A DNA stretch of 64,000 bases from Flavobacteriaceae bacterium CRH (GCA_001507425.1 LMAJ01000011.1:1-64000); one strand, 5' to 3'. Positions 54,599 through 63,560 are shown, numbered from the stretch's first letter. The notes: generated by a model from the letters alone, not told the origin. Program-made: numbers and translations.

Positions 54599-55843
54599 AT
54601 GAAAAATACTGTAAAAGGTTATCTGTTAAGCACCGCTTTATGTTTTTCTTTTTTAAGTCTTTGGGCTTGCAGTTCTGATAATAAAGAAGAAGAAGAAAAA
54701 CAAGAGCAAAAAATTGAAGTTGCCGGTTTGTACCCAAGTTACAATACAAACCCAATTGCAGCCGATGCAACAGGAATGTCAAGTACGGCGGTACAATTAG
54801 CAGCAAAGATAAAATTAGGCTGGAATATTGGTAACACATTAGAAGCAACTGGCGGAGAAACCGCTTGGGGAAATCCAAAAGTAACCAAAGCTTTAATCGA
54901 TGCTGTAAAAGCAAATGGTTTTAATGCGATCAGAATTCCGTGCTCATGGAATCAATACTTAGAAAATTCGGCTACAGCCAAAATCAAAGCAGATTGGCTA
55001 AACAGAGTAAAAGAAGTCGTGCAATATTGTGTTGACAATAATATGTACGTAGTCGTAAACATTCACTGGGACGGCGGCTGGCTCGAAAATAATATTACCG
55101 AAGCCAAAAAAGTAGAAAACAACGCTAAACAAAAAGCATTCTGGGAACAAATCGCAACACAATTACGCGGTTTTGATGAGCATGTACTTTTTGCAAGCGC
55201 CAACGAGCCAGCAGTTGAAGATGCAGCACAAATGGCAGTTTTAACTTCTTATCACCAAACATTTATAGATGCTGTTCGTTCTACCGGAGGAAAAAATGCG
55301 AATCGTGTTTTAGTAGTTCAGGGACCAACAACAGATATCGAAAAAACAAACAAATTAATGCTGACTTTACCAACAGATAAAGTAGCAAACAAAATGATGG
55401 TAGAAGTTCATTATTATGCTCCGTGGAATTTTGGCGGATTAACCAAAGACGAAACCTGGGGAAAAATGTTCTATTATTGGGGAGCCAACTTTCATTCAAC
55501 AACAGAACTGGATCGAAATGCAAGTTTTGGAGAAGAAGCAGATTTAGAGAAAAACTTCAAATTAATGAAAACCCAGTTTGTCGATAAAGGAATTCCGGTT
55601 TTGTTAGGAGAATTTGGCGCCATTCGCAGAACAACTTTAACCGGCGATGCTTTAACTTTACATCTGGCTTCAAGAGCTTATTATTTAAAAACGGTAGTAA
55701 AACAAGCCAAAGCAAACGGATTATTACCTTTTTATTGGGATGAAGGAAGTCTAAATGATAAAGGTTTCGGAATCTTTAACAGAAGCAATAATACTGTTTT
55801 TGATACCCAGGCTTTAACCGCTTTGAAAGAAGGTTTACAATAA
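54599..55843 (+). CDS. Glycoside hydrolase family 5, probable endo-xyloglucanase/endoglucanase (lipoprotein)
   Basis: 414 residues. Lipobox LWAC (near residue 23), then an acidic Glu/Lys linker (about 24-40), then a GH5 barrel. Motifs: LGWNIGNTLEA, IRIPCSWNQYL, VVNIHWDGGW, acid/base E203 (SANEPAV), VEVHYYAPWNF and nucleophile E338 (LLGEFGAIRR). The GN-TLE start and overall form fit subfamily GH5_4, which includes the Bacteroides endo-xyloglucanases; the subfamily call is from memory. As a lipoprotein with a linker it is probably cell-surface and starts backbone cleavage. Confidence 0.92.
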   Translation: MKNTVKGYLLSTALCFSFLSLWACSSDNKEEEEKQEQKIEVAGLYPSYNTNPIAADATGMSSTAVQLAAKIKLGWNIGNTLEATGGETAWGNPKVTKALIDAVKANGFNAIRIPCSWNQYLENSATAKIKADWLNRVKEVVQYCVDNNMYVVVNIHWDGGWLENNITEAKKVENNAKQKAFWEQIATQLRGFDEHVLFASANEPAVEDAAQMAVLTSYHQTFIDAVRSTGGKNANRVLVVQGPTTDIEKTNKLMLTLPTDKVANKMMVEVHYYAPWNFGGLTKDETWGKMFYYWGANFHSTTELDRNASFGEEADLEKNFKLMKTQFVDKGIPVLLGEFGAIRRTTLTGDALTLHLASRAYYLKTVVKQAKANGLLPFYWDEGSLNDKGFGIFNRSNNTVFDTQALTALKEGLQ

Positions 55844-55946
55844 AAATATAATATTCACCACATAAGTGATATAAGTAAATATAAGCAAAATGAACAGACA
55901 GCGCTTAAATTATCTTATATCACTTATAGGGTTTAAAAACAACACA

Positions 55947-57893
55947 ATGAAAAAAAATATAATCTTTATTTTTTTGATATTCAGCATACTAACAAATGCT
56001 AACGTAAGATTACCTTTAATATTTTCTGACGGAATTGTATTGCAGCGCAACAAAGAAATTCCGGTTTGGGGTTGGGCAGAACCAAATGAAAAAGTTGAAG
56101 TTCATTTTAACAAACAAACCAAAACCATTCAGGCCGATAAAAACGGAAAATGGATGCTAAAACTATCTGCCGAAAAAGCGGGTGGTCCTTTTGAATTATC
56201 TATTACAGGAAAAAATAAAATTGTCATCAAAGATGTTTTGGTGGGCGAAGTCTGGATTTGCAGCGGACAATCGAATATGGAATTTCAGATGTACAAAGTC
56301 ATGAATGCTGAAAAAGAAATGGCCGATTCAAATTACCCAATGATTCGTCATTTCGGAGTTGCACAAGATTTAAGCGGAACCCCAAAAGAAGATTTAAAAC
56401 AAGGGAAATGGGCTGTTGCCAACAAAGATAATATTCGTGATTTTACAGCCGCAGGTTTTTTCTTCGCCAAAAAATTATACGCCGAATTAAAAATTCCAAT
56501 CGGAATCGTAAGCACTTCCTGGGGCGGAACCAATGTAGAAACCTGGACAAGCCGTGAAGCTTTCGAAAAAAGCGATGACTTTAAAGCGATGATTGCCGAT
56601 GTTCCTCAAGTAGATATGGATGCCGTTTTTGAAGTTTATAAAAAATCAGTTTTAGACAACATCAGGAAAATTCAGGGTTTTGATGTTTCTATGGAAAATG
56701 AAAACCAATTTGCAGCTTTTAATTTTGATGATAAAAACTGGCCGGAAATAAAAGTGCCTTCACTTTGGGAAAACCAACAAATTGGCAATATCGATGGCGT
56801 AGTCTGGATGCGTAAAACCATTACCTTAACTGCCGAACAAGCCAAAAGCGAAGCCGTTTTGCATTTGTCTAAAGTAGACGACGAAGATATTACATACGTA
56901 AACGGAGTAGAAGTTGGAACCAATAAAATTTGGGAAGCACTACGAGTTTATAAAATTCCAGCCGGAGTTTTAAAAGAAGGTAAAAACGTAATCTCCGTTA
57001 GAATCGCAGATTATTCCGGCGGTGGCGGAATTTACGGCGATCCTGCCGATTTAAAAATTCAGTTTACAGACAAAAACATACCTCTCGACGGACTTTGGAA
57101 ATTTAATGTCGTTCAGGTAAAAATTGCCGTTTCACCAAACAGTTATCCATCATTATTATACAATGCCATGGTAAATCCGTTAGTTCCGTATGCGTTTCAG
57201 GGCGTTTTATGGTATCAGGGCGAAGCCAATGTCTGGAGAGCAAAACAATACAAAAAAGCATTTCCGTTAATGATTACAGATTGGCGAACAAAATTCAAAC
57301 AAGGCGATTTTCCTTTTTACTTTGTTCAATTATCCACTTTTGATGAATTCAAAGGCAATAGCAAAGTCGGAAGCCGTTGGGCAGAACTTCGAGAAGCGCA
57401 ATCAGAAACATTGAAATTAAAAAACACAGGAATGGTTGTAACGACCGATATTGGTAATGCAAAAGACATTCATCCAACAAACAAACAAGATGTCGGATTA
57501 CGTTTAGCAGCAATTGCATTAAACAACGTTTACGGTAAAAAACAAATCTATAGCGGACCAACTTTTAAATCCCAGGAAATAAAAGGAAACGAAATCATTC
57601 TTACTTTCGATAACACCGGCAGCGGATTATCAACGCCAAATAACGATGAATTAAAAGGATTCGAAATCGCAGGAGCCGACAAAGTTTTTCATTCCGCGAA
57701 AGCGATAATTAAAAACAACAAAATCATTGTTTCATCCGAAAATGTAAAAAATCCCGTTGCCGTTCATTACGGTTGGGCAGATGACGATACCGAAATCAAC
57801 CTTTTCAATAAAGAAAAATTTCCTGCATCGCCATTTAGAACCGATAATTGGGAAATGATAACAGCAAACGAGATTTACAAAGTCAGTAAATAA
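55947..57893 (+). CDS. SGNH acetylesterase (sialate O-acetylesterase family) with jelly-roll insert
   Basis: I choose the ATG at 55947, giving MKKNIIFIFLIFSILTNANV, a clean signal peptide; the frame also has an ATG at 55890 that would precede it. 648 residues from this start. The nucleophile Ser is in GEVWICSGQSNMEF (about S109); later blocks are WGGTNVETWTS, LWYQGEANVW and the catalytic D-x-x-H in KDIHPTNKQDVG. A beta-galactosidase-like jelly-roll domain is inserted between the halves (DDKNWPEIKVPSLWENQ). This layout is like CE20 xyloglucan acetylesterases described from Xanthomonas. It is followed by GH43 after 8 bases, so co-transcribed. Deacetylation of xyloglucan galactose is inferred. 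Confidence 0.85.
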   Translation: MKKNIIFIFLIFSILTNANVRLPLIFSDGIVLQRNKEIPVWGWAEPNEKVEVHFNKQTKTIQADKNGKWMLKLSAEKAGGPFELSITGKNKIVIKDVLVGEVWICSGQSNMEFQMYKVMNAEKEMADSNYPMIRHFGVAQDLSGTPKEDLKQGKWAVANKDNIRDFTAAGFFFAKKLYAELKIPIGIVSTSWGGTNVETWTSREAFEKSDDFKAMIADVPQVDMDAVFEVYKKSVLDNIRKIQGFDVSMENENQFAAFNFDDKNWPEIKVPSLWENQQIGNIDGVVWMRKTITLTAEQAKSEAVLHLSKVDDEDITYVNGVEVGTNKIWEALRVYKIPAGVLKEGKNVISVRIADYSGGGGIYGDPADLKIQFTDKNIPLDGLWKFNVVQVKIAVSPNSYPSLLYNAMVNPLVPYAFQGVLWYQGEANVWRAKQYKKAFPLMITDWRTKFKQGDFPFYFVQLSTFDEFKGNSKVGSRWAELREAQSETLKLKNTGMVVTTDIGNAKDIHPTNKQDVGLRLAAIALNNVYGKKQIYSGPTFKSQEIKGNEIILTFDNTGSGLSTPNNDELKGFEIAGADKVFHSAKAIIKNNKIIVSSENVKNPVAVHYGWADDDTEINLFNKEKFPASPFRTDNWEMITANEIYKVSK

Positions 57894-57901
57894 ACCCAAT
57901 T

Positions 57902-59404
57902 ATGAAAAAGATAATTTTCTTATTTACAGGAATAATTTCCTTAGCCTTACATGCACAGCAACAACAAGCAAAAGTAGGCGATGATAAATATCAAAATCCA
58001 ATATTTGCTGGCGATTACCCGGACCCTTCAATAATAAGAGATGGCGAAGACTACTACATCGTACATTCATCTTTCAATTATTATCCCGGATTATTAATCT
58101 GGACATCAAAAGATTTAGTGAATTGGAAACCCGTAACGCACGCGCTTAAAAAAAGTGTAGGTTCCGTTTGGGCGCCAGATTTAGTAAAATTCAACAACAA
58201 ATTTTACATTTATTTCCCGGCAAACGAAACCAATTATGTCGTTTCGGCAGACAATATAAACGGCCCGTGGAGCGAGCCAATCGATTTAAAAATTGGCAAT
58301 ATCGATCCCGGACATTTTACAGACGAAAAAGGAAATCGCTATCTCTATTTTAGCAATGGCGATTATGTACCATTGTCTAAAGACGGACTTTCCGTTTCCG
58401 GAGCAGGCAAACATGTTTACGACGGTTGGAAAATACCGGCAGAATGGTCGATAGAATGTTTTTGTATGGAAGGACCAAAAGTGCTAAAACGCGGAAACTA
58501 CTATTACCTAACCGTTGCAGAAGGCGGAACAGCCGGTCCGGCAACAAGCCACATGGTAATATCGGCAAGATCAAAATCGCCTTTAGGGCCTTGGGAAAAT
58601 TCGCCACACAATCCAATTCTAAGAACCAACGACAGTTCAGAAAAATGGTGGTCAAAAGGGCACGCCACATTAATTGATGACGTCAACGGAAAATGGTGGA
58701 TGGTTCTTCATGGTTACGAAAACGGCTATTACAATATGGGACGTCAAACTTTATTGCAACCCGTAGAATGGACAAACGACGGCTGGTTTAAAAGCCCGGA
58801 AAACATCAAAACCGAAGAACCAATAAAAAAACCCGCAGGAAAAACTGTAAAAAACAATTTCACGCTTTCAGATACCTTTTCAGGAACAGAACTTCAGCCG
58901 CAATGGCAATTTTTCGATCATTTTGATGCCGAACGCTTTAAACTCTCCTCAAACGGAATTCAGATAAAAGCAAAAGGTAAAAGCATTGGCGAAAGTTCTC
59001 CGCTTTTATGCACACCCTCAGATCACTCGTACACTGCAGAAGTTGAAGTAGAAACAGAAGGCAACGCCACCGCAGGACTTATTCTGTTTTACGACAATAA
59101 ACTCTACACCGGAATTGCTGCCGATAAAGAAAATGTTTTAGCCATATTGCGATCATGGCAGTTCCCAACCCAGAAAGGCGTCAACAAAACACATTTATTC
59201 CTTCGTCTTGAAAAGAAAGAACAATTGGTAAATATGTTTTACAGCATCGATGGAAAACAATGGAATAAAATTGAAAACTCTGCCGAAGTCTCCTCGTTCA
59301 ATCACAATGTATTAAGCGGTTTCATGAGTCTTCGATTAGGGCTTTCTTCTGTTGGCGAAGGTCAGGTTACGTTCAAAAATTTCGTTTATAAAGCGACGAA
59401 TTAA
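57902..59404 (+). CDS. Glycoside hydrolase family 43, beta-xylosidase/alpha-L-arabinofuranosidase
   Basis: 500 residues with a signal peptide (ending LHAQQ). Five-bladed GH43 propeller: general base D41 (GDYPDPSIIRDG), pKa-setting Asp D93 (WAPDL) and acid E190 (CMEGPKV). A C-terminal beta-sandwich (about 320-500; FSGTELQPQWQFFDHFDAERF) is the accessory domain found in many xylosidase/arabinofuranosidase members. In xyloglucan loci GH43 removes arabinose from side chains; action on xylan is also possible. Co-transcribed with the acetylesterase upstream. Confidence 0.92.
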   Translation: MKKIIFLFTGIISLALHAQQQQAKVGDDKYQNPIFAGDYPDPSIIRDGEDYYIVHSSFNYYPGLLIWTSKDLVNWKPVTHALKKSVGSVWAPDLVKFNNKFYIYFPANETNYVVSADNINGPWSEPIDLKIGNIDPGHFTDEKGNRYLYFSNGDYVPLSKDGLSVSGAGKHVYDGWKIPAEWSIECFCMEGPKVLKRGNYYYLTVAEGGTAGPATSHMVISARSKSPLGPWENSPHNPILRTNDSSEKWWSKGHATLIDDVNGKWWMVLHGYENGYYNMGRQTLLQPVEWTNDGWFKSPENIKTEEPIKKPAGKTVKNNFTLSDTFSGTELQPQWQFFDHFDAERFKLSSNGIQIKAKGKSIGESSPLLCTPSDHSYTAEVEVETEGNATAGLILFYDNKLYTGIAADKENVLAILRSWQFPTQKGVNKTHLFLRLEKKEQLVNMFYSIDGKQWNKIENSAEVSSFNHNVLSGFMSLRLGLSSVGEGQVTFKNFVYKATN

Positions 59405-59454
59405 GTTATAAAGAATTATATTTAAAATCAAAATAATAGTTGTGGTGATCATTA

Positions 59455-59570
59455 GGGCGTGACCGCATTTACAAAAGGCGCTATTTAACAAACCGCTTAT
59501 GTGCGCCTTTCACAAATGCGGTCGGGCTATACGCGCTACTTCGGTAGCCAGCTTCTATCCCTCACGCGCG
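59455..59570. repeat. GC-rich multi-hairpin intergenic element
   Basis: Long stem 59461-59481 / 59503-59523 (GACCGCATTT... pairing with ...AAATGCGGTC, 18 of 21 bases), a hairpin GCTAC-TTCG-GTAGC (59535-59548) with a C(UUCG)G loop, and outer bases GCGTGA (59457-59462) pairing with TCACGC (59562-59567). It is clearly more GC-rich than its surroundings and has no coding frame. Confidence 0.75.
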
Positions 59571-59583
59571 CAAATTGGGTTTC

Positions 59584-59698
59584 GATATCCTAACAGGTTT
59601 TCAAAACGGGTTAGGTATAAAATTCAAGATGTCGATATTAGTTAAAAATAATACCTAACAGTCCCGAAGCCTCGGGATTGGAAAACTGTTAGGATATC
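59584..59698. repeat. Nested palindromic repeats, CCTAACAG family
   Basis: Outer inverted repeat GATATCCTAACAG (59584-59596) / CTGTTAGGATATC (59686-59698). Inside are a smaller hairpin (59589-59615, CCTAACAGGTTTT... TTAGG) and a second (59654-59693) carrying CCCGAAGCCTCGGG as in 50313-50356. With the GC-rich element before it, this fills the 311-base gap upstream of GH95. Confidence 0.75.
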
Positions 59699-59715
59699 AT
59701 AAAAAAGAATAATCC

Positions 59716-62124
59716 ATGAAATCAAACGGCATCACGAAAACATTTTTCATTTTACTATTCACCTCTTTCTGCCTAAACATGACGGCGCAATCCAGTCATG
59801 TTTTGTCGTACAATCAACCAGCAGAATTTTTTGAAGAAAGTCTGATTTTAGGAAACGGAAAAATGGGAGCAACGGTTTTTGGCGGCGCAAATTCAGATAA
59901 AATTTACCTGAACGATGCCACACTTTGGTCAGGCGAACCCGTAAACGCCAACATGAACCCGGAAGCGTACAAAAACATTCCTGCAATTCGCGAAGCGCTT
60001 AAAAACGAAAACTACAAACTAGCCGACGAATTAAACAAAAAAATCGAGGGTAAAAACTCCGAATCATTTGCGCCTTTAGGAACATTAGAAATCAACAATT
60101 CCGAGAAAGGAAAAGCAGTCAATTACCATCGGGAACTCGATATTTCGAATGCAGTATCAAAAGTGAGTTATGAAATGAACGGTGTAAAATTTACCCGCGA
60201 ATATTTTGTTTCGGCACCAGACCAAATCATGGTAATCAAATTGACAAGCAGCGTAAAAGGAGGTTTAAATTTTGATATTAATTTAAGGAGTTTGCTAAAG
60301 TCAAATGTAGAAGTGAGAAATAATATTATGGTAATGACCGGTGTTGCTCCAATTCATGAAAATGCGGGATATACAGTTTTACCAAAATATCTGGAAGTAC
60401 AAGAAAGAGGAACAAGATTTACGACCTTAATCCAAATCAACAAAACAGACGGACAAGTTACAAGTTCAAGATCTACCCTGACATTAAAAAATGCAACCGA
60501 AGCTTATGTTTATGTGTCTGTTGCTACAAGTTTTAATGGTTTCGACAAAAATCCTGCAACCGAAGGTTTAGACGACATATCAATTGCATTGCAAAACCTG
60601 AATAAAGCTTTTGCAAAACCATTCGATAAATTAAAAGAAACCCACATTGCCGATTATCAAAAATATTACAACAGAGTAACTTTAGATTTAGGAAAAACAA
60701 CCGCTCCGGATTTACCAACAGACGAACGTTTGTTGCGATATGCTGACGGAAAAGAAGATAAAAATCTTGAAATTCTATATTTTAATTTCGGGCGTTATTT
60801 ATTAATTAGTTCCTCAAGAACATTAGGCGTTCCTGCCAATTTACAAGGAATCTGGAATCCGCATTTAAATCCGCCGTGGAGTAGTAATTATACCATGAAC
60901 ATCAATCTGGAAGAAAATTACTGGCTGGCAGAAAACACCAATCTTTCAGAAATGCATTTGCCGCTATTAAGTTTTATAAAAAACCTTTCCGTTACAGGAA
61001 AAGTTACAGCAAAGACTTTTTATGGCGTAAAAGAAGGTTGGGCTGCCGCACACAACTCCGATATTTGGGCAATGACAAATCCTGTTGGACAATTTGGAAA
61101 AGAAGATCCGAGTTGGGCTTGCTGGCCATTATCCGGAGCGTGGTTAAGTACGCATATTTGGGAACATTACGTTTTTACACAAGATAAAAATTACCTAAAA
61201 ACAGAAGGATATCCAATTATGAAAGGCGCATCTCAATTCTTTCTAGGATGGATGATTCTGGATAAAAACGGAAATCTAATAACATCGCCATCAACTTCTC
61301 CGGAAAACAAATACATCGCAACAGACGGATTTATAGGCGCAACCATGTATGGCGGAACCGCAGATTTGGCCATGATTAAAGAATGTTTTGATAAAACCAT
61401 AAAAGCCTCAAAAGTTTTAAATATTGATGCCGATTTTAGAGCAAAACTAGAAACAGCATTGTCTAAATTTCATCCTTATCAAATTGGGAAAAAAGGAAAT
61501 CTTCAGGAATGGTATTTTGACTGGAATGACGAAGATCCAAAACACCGCCATCAATCGCAATTGTTCGGACTTTTTCCTGGCGATCACATTACACCGGAAA
61601 AAACGCCGGATTTAGCCGAAGCGTCTAAAAAAACATTAGAAATAAAAGGTGATGAAACCACGGGCTGGTCAAAAGGCTGGAGAATTAATCTTTGGGCAAG
61701 ACTTTGGGACGGAAACCGCGCTTATAAAATGTACAGGGAATTACTGCGTTACGTAGATCCGGACGGGAAGAAAACGGCAACGCCAAGAAGAGGAGGAGGA
61801 ACATATCCGAATTTATTCGACGCGCATCCGCCATTTCAAATCGATGGAAATTTTGGTGGAGCCGCCGCCGTTGCCGAAATGCTCGTTCAATCGAATGAAA
61901 ATGAAATCAGATTATTACCGGCTTTGCCAGATGCCTGGGAAACCGGTTCTGTAAAAGGAATTTGCGCTCGTGGCGGTTTCGAAATTGAAATGAACTGGAG
62001 TAATAAAAAGCTGGAAAAAACTATAATTTATTCTAAAATAGGAGGAAAAACAACTTTAATTTTTGGTGATAAGAAACAAAATATCACTTTGAAAAAAGGA
62101 GAAAAGCTAGAAATAAACTGGTAA
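59716..62124 (+). CDS. Glycoside hydrolase family 95, probable alpha-L-fucosidase
   Basis: 802 residues with a signal peptide (ending NMTAQS). N-terminal beta-domain with LILGNGKMGATVFGG and LNDATLWSGEP, then an (alpha/alpha)6 barrel with GIWNPHLNPPWSSNYTMNINLEENYW, the acid E530 in SPSTSPENK, HRHQSQLFGLFPGDHI and HPPFQIDGNFGGAAAVAEML. GH95 enzymes remove alpha-1,2-L-fucose (some act on alpha-L-galactose). In xyloglucan this is the terminal fucose of galactose side chains, which fits the locus. Last enzyme of the cluster; a strong terminator follows. Confidence 0.93.
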   Translation: MKSNGITKTFFILLFTSFCLNMTAQSSHVLSYNQPAEFFEESLILGNGKMGATVFGGANSDKIYLNDATLWSGEPVNANMNPEAYKNIPAIREALKNENYKLADELNKKIEGKNSESFAPLGTLEINNSEKGKAVNYHRELDISNAVSKVSYEMNGVKFTREYFVSAPDQIMVIKLTSSVKGGLNFDINLRSLLKSNVEVRNNIMVMTGVAPIHENAGYTVLPKYLEVQERGTRFTTLIQINKTDGQVTSSRSTLTLKNATEAYVYVSVATSFNGFDKNPATEGLDDISIALQNLNKAFAKPFDKLKETHIADYQKYYNRVTLDLGKTTAPDLPTDERLLRYADGKEDKNLEILYFNFGRYLLISSSRTLGVPANLQGIWNPHLNPPWSSNYTMNINLEENYWLAENTNLSEMHLPLLSFIKNLSVTGKVTAKTFYGVKEGWAAAHNSDIWAMTNPVGQFGKEDPSWACWPLSGAWLSTHIWEHYVFTQDKNYLKTEGYPIMKGASQFFLGWMILDKNGNLITSPSTSPENKYIATDGFIGATMYGGTADLAMIKECFDKTIKASKVLNIDADFRAKLETALSKFHPYQIGKKGNLQEWYFDWNDEDPKHRHQSQLFGLFPGDHITPEKTPDLAEASKKTLEIKGDETTGWSKGWRINLWARLWDGNRAYKMYRELLRYVDPDGKKTATPRRGGGTYPNLFDAHPPFQIDGNFGGAAAVAEMLVQSNENEIRLLPALPDAWETGSVKGICARGGFEIEMNWSNKKLEKTIIYSKIGGKTTLIFGDKKQNITLKKGEKLEINW

Positions 62125-62149
62125 AATAGTTCTAAACACAATCTTTGTC

Positions 62150-62182
62150 AAACCCGACAGGTTTTCAAAACCTGTCGGGTTT
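62150..62182. terminator. Bidirectional terminator / CCCGACAG palindrome after GH95
   Basis: Perfect 16-bp stem AAACCCGACAGGTTTT, one base, AAAACCTGTCGGGTTT. It lies between the convergent GH95 and cvpA genes and is the cleanest copy of the CCCGACAG repeat family in the window. Confidence 0.8.
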
Positions 62183-62196
62183 AATTATAGTAAATA

Positions 62197-62754
62197 CTAT
62201 TCTTCTTTAGAATTTGTTTCTTTAGACTTTTCTTCTTCAGACTCTTTCTTATGCTTTTCTCTAAAATCCTCATACCATCCTTCAATAGTAGGATAAACAT
62301 ACGCCGCCACTTTTTTTATCGGATTATAAAAAATAGAATCGTCTAGAGTTTCTTTTTTTGCAAAAGTGTTATCGAAATTTATTTTCTCAAAAAGCGCAAT
62401 AATAATACTTAAAATCAGGATTGTCTTCAGGATTCTAAAAAATCCTCCGCCTACTTTATTCAACCAGCCCAACTGAGCAAAATCAGCAATTCCCGTTAAA
62501 AGTTTAGCCAATAAGTAAACACCAATAACGACTAATATAAAAGTCAGGAAAAAAGCCGTAACCTGAACAGTATTCGGGTTCCAGGAAACATGCTTCACGA
62601 TAATTTCTTTCATAAAAGAGGAGAATTTAATCGCTAAATAAATTCCCAGTAACAAAGAAATAAAAGAAGCAATTTCTACAAAAAGGCCATTTTTTATCCC
62701 TTTGTATAAACTGTAAGCCAAAAGCCCTCCCAAAATCATATCTAGAATACTCAT
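62197..62754 (-). CDS. CvpA family inner-membrane protein
   Basis: 185 residues. Four hydrophobic segments (about 5-20, 28-45, 64-88 and 105-123) with the CvpA/DUF-type pattern DMILGGLLAYSLYKGIKNGLF split at its start and GGGFFRILKTILILS. The C-terminal tail is charged and Lys/Glu-rich (KHKKESEEEKSKE). CvpA was named for colicin V production in E. coli but is a general envelope protein. It has its own well-formed promoter. Confidence 0.85.
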   Translation of the reverse strand: MSILDMILGGLLAYSLYKGIKNGLFVEIASFISLLLGIYLAIKFSSFMKEIIVKHVSWNPNTVQVTAFFLTFILVVIGVYLLAKLLTGIADFAQLGWLNKVGGGFFRILKTILILSIIIALFEKINFDNTFAKKETLDDSIFYNPIKKVAAYVYPTIEGWYEDFREKHKKESEEEKSKETNSKEE

Positions 62755-62777
62755 ATTTCTGTCGTTTTATTGAGCCG

Positions 62778-62811
62778 CAAATATATGTTTTTTTAGGTTC
62801 AAAGGTTCAAA
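62778..62811 (-). promoter_or_regulatory. cvpA promoter
   Basis: On the minus strand: -33 TTTG (62808-62811), a 22-base spacer, and -7 TATATTTG (62778-62785), 24 bases before the start codon. Both boxes match the Bacteroidota consensus. Confidence 0.6.
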
Positions 62812-62850
62812 GATTCAGAGATGCAAAGGTTTTTTGGCTCACAGATTATA

Positions 62851-62972
62851 CGGATTTAGCGGATTAACGCAGGTTAAAATTATTTGGCTGATTTATGGCT
62901 TAAAGTTTTCGTGATTTGCTATTAAAGATTACAGAATAAAAAAATAAAATCTGCGTTGATCCTTTAAATCCG
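62851..62972. repeat. Imperfect inverted-repeat intergenic element
   Basis: Arms 62851-62872 (CGGATTTAGCGGATTAACGCAG, given here only as its ends CGGATTTAG and AACGCAG) and 62951-62972 pair with three mismatches. The wording resembles the element at 47908-48032 (CACAGATTA, AAATCTGCG). No gene is seen in 62755-63139. Confidence 0.6.
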
Positions 62973-63046
62973 CGCCATCCGTGTGCCGTTTATTCATAAT
63001 AAAAACGGAAGTTTTCGTTTTTTAAGGTCTTTGGGTTTGAAGTCCG

Positions 63047-63129
63047 TATCTTTGCAAATCTAATTTTAGAATTCAGATTGCAGATTTTAGATTTTTAAAT
63101 CAGCAATCTAAAGTCTAAAATCTAAAATC
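63047..63129 (+). promoter_or_regulatory. -7 element and 5' leader hairpin of the 118-residue gene
   Basis: TATCTTTG at 63047-63054 matches TAnnTTTG. The leader then contains a perfect 13-bp inverted repeat, GATTTTAGATTTT (63083-63095) / AAAATCTAAAATC (63117-63129), ending 10 bases before the start codon, where it could affect translation. Confidence 0.5.
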
Positions 63130-63139
63130 ATAAATAAAA

Positions 63140-63496
63140 ATGTCCAGAGATACACAACTAAAAGAGCGTTGGGAAAAGCTCGTCGATATACTTTCAAATC
63201 AGTTTTCGCAAGGTGAAGATTTAGATTTAGATGCCATAATTTACCTAATTGGAGTTCAGGAACTCGGAAAAGTACACCGTGAATTCAAAAAAGATGAAAA
63301 ATTAAACCTAATGCACATCGCCATTTGCCGATTATTAGAACCATACGGATTTTATGAATTCGATTTTTTTGATGGAGATGGATGGCCACATTATAAAGTA
63401 AAAGAAGAGTTGCCGCCACTAAAAGCAGGAGAACAATCGGTTTTGATGAAAGAAGCGATTGTGAATTATTTTTTAGAAAGAAAATTGATTGAGTAA
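63140..63496 (+). CDS. Conserved small cytoplasmic protein, function unknown
   Basis: 118 residues, soluble and acidic, with no signal peptide. The sequence (LDAIIYLIGVQELGKVHREF, HIAICRLLEPYGFYEFDFFDGDGWPHY) has the feel of a family conserved in Flavobacteriia, but I cannot attach a function. No metal or nucleotide-binding motif is evident. Its promoter has a perfect -7 element, and a hairpin lies in the leader. Confidence 0.75.
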   Translation: MSRDTQLKERWEKLVDILSNQFSQGEDLDLDAIIYLIGVQELGKVHREFKKDEKLNLMHIAICRLLEPYGFYEFDFFDGDGWPHYKVKEELPPLKAGEQSVLMKEAIVNYFLERKLIE

Positions 63497-63560
63497 ATTT
63501 TTAATTTCAGTTGCATTTTCAGTAGTTGCGACTGTAAATTACAACTGAAAACTTAGAAAA

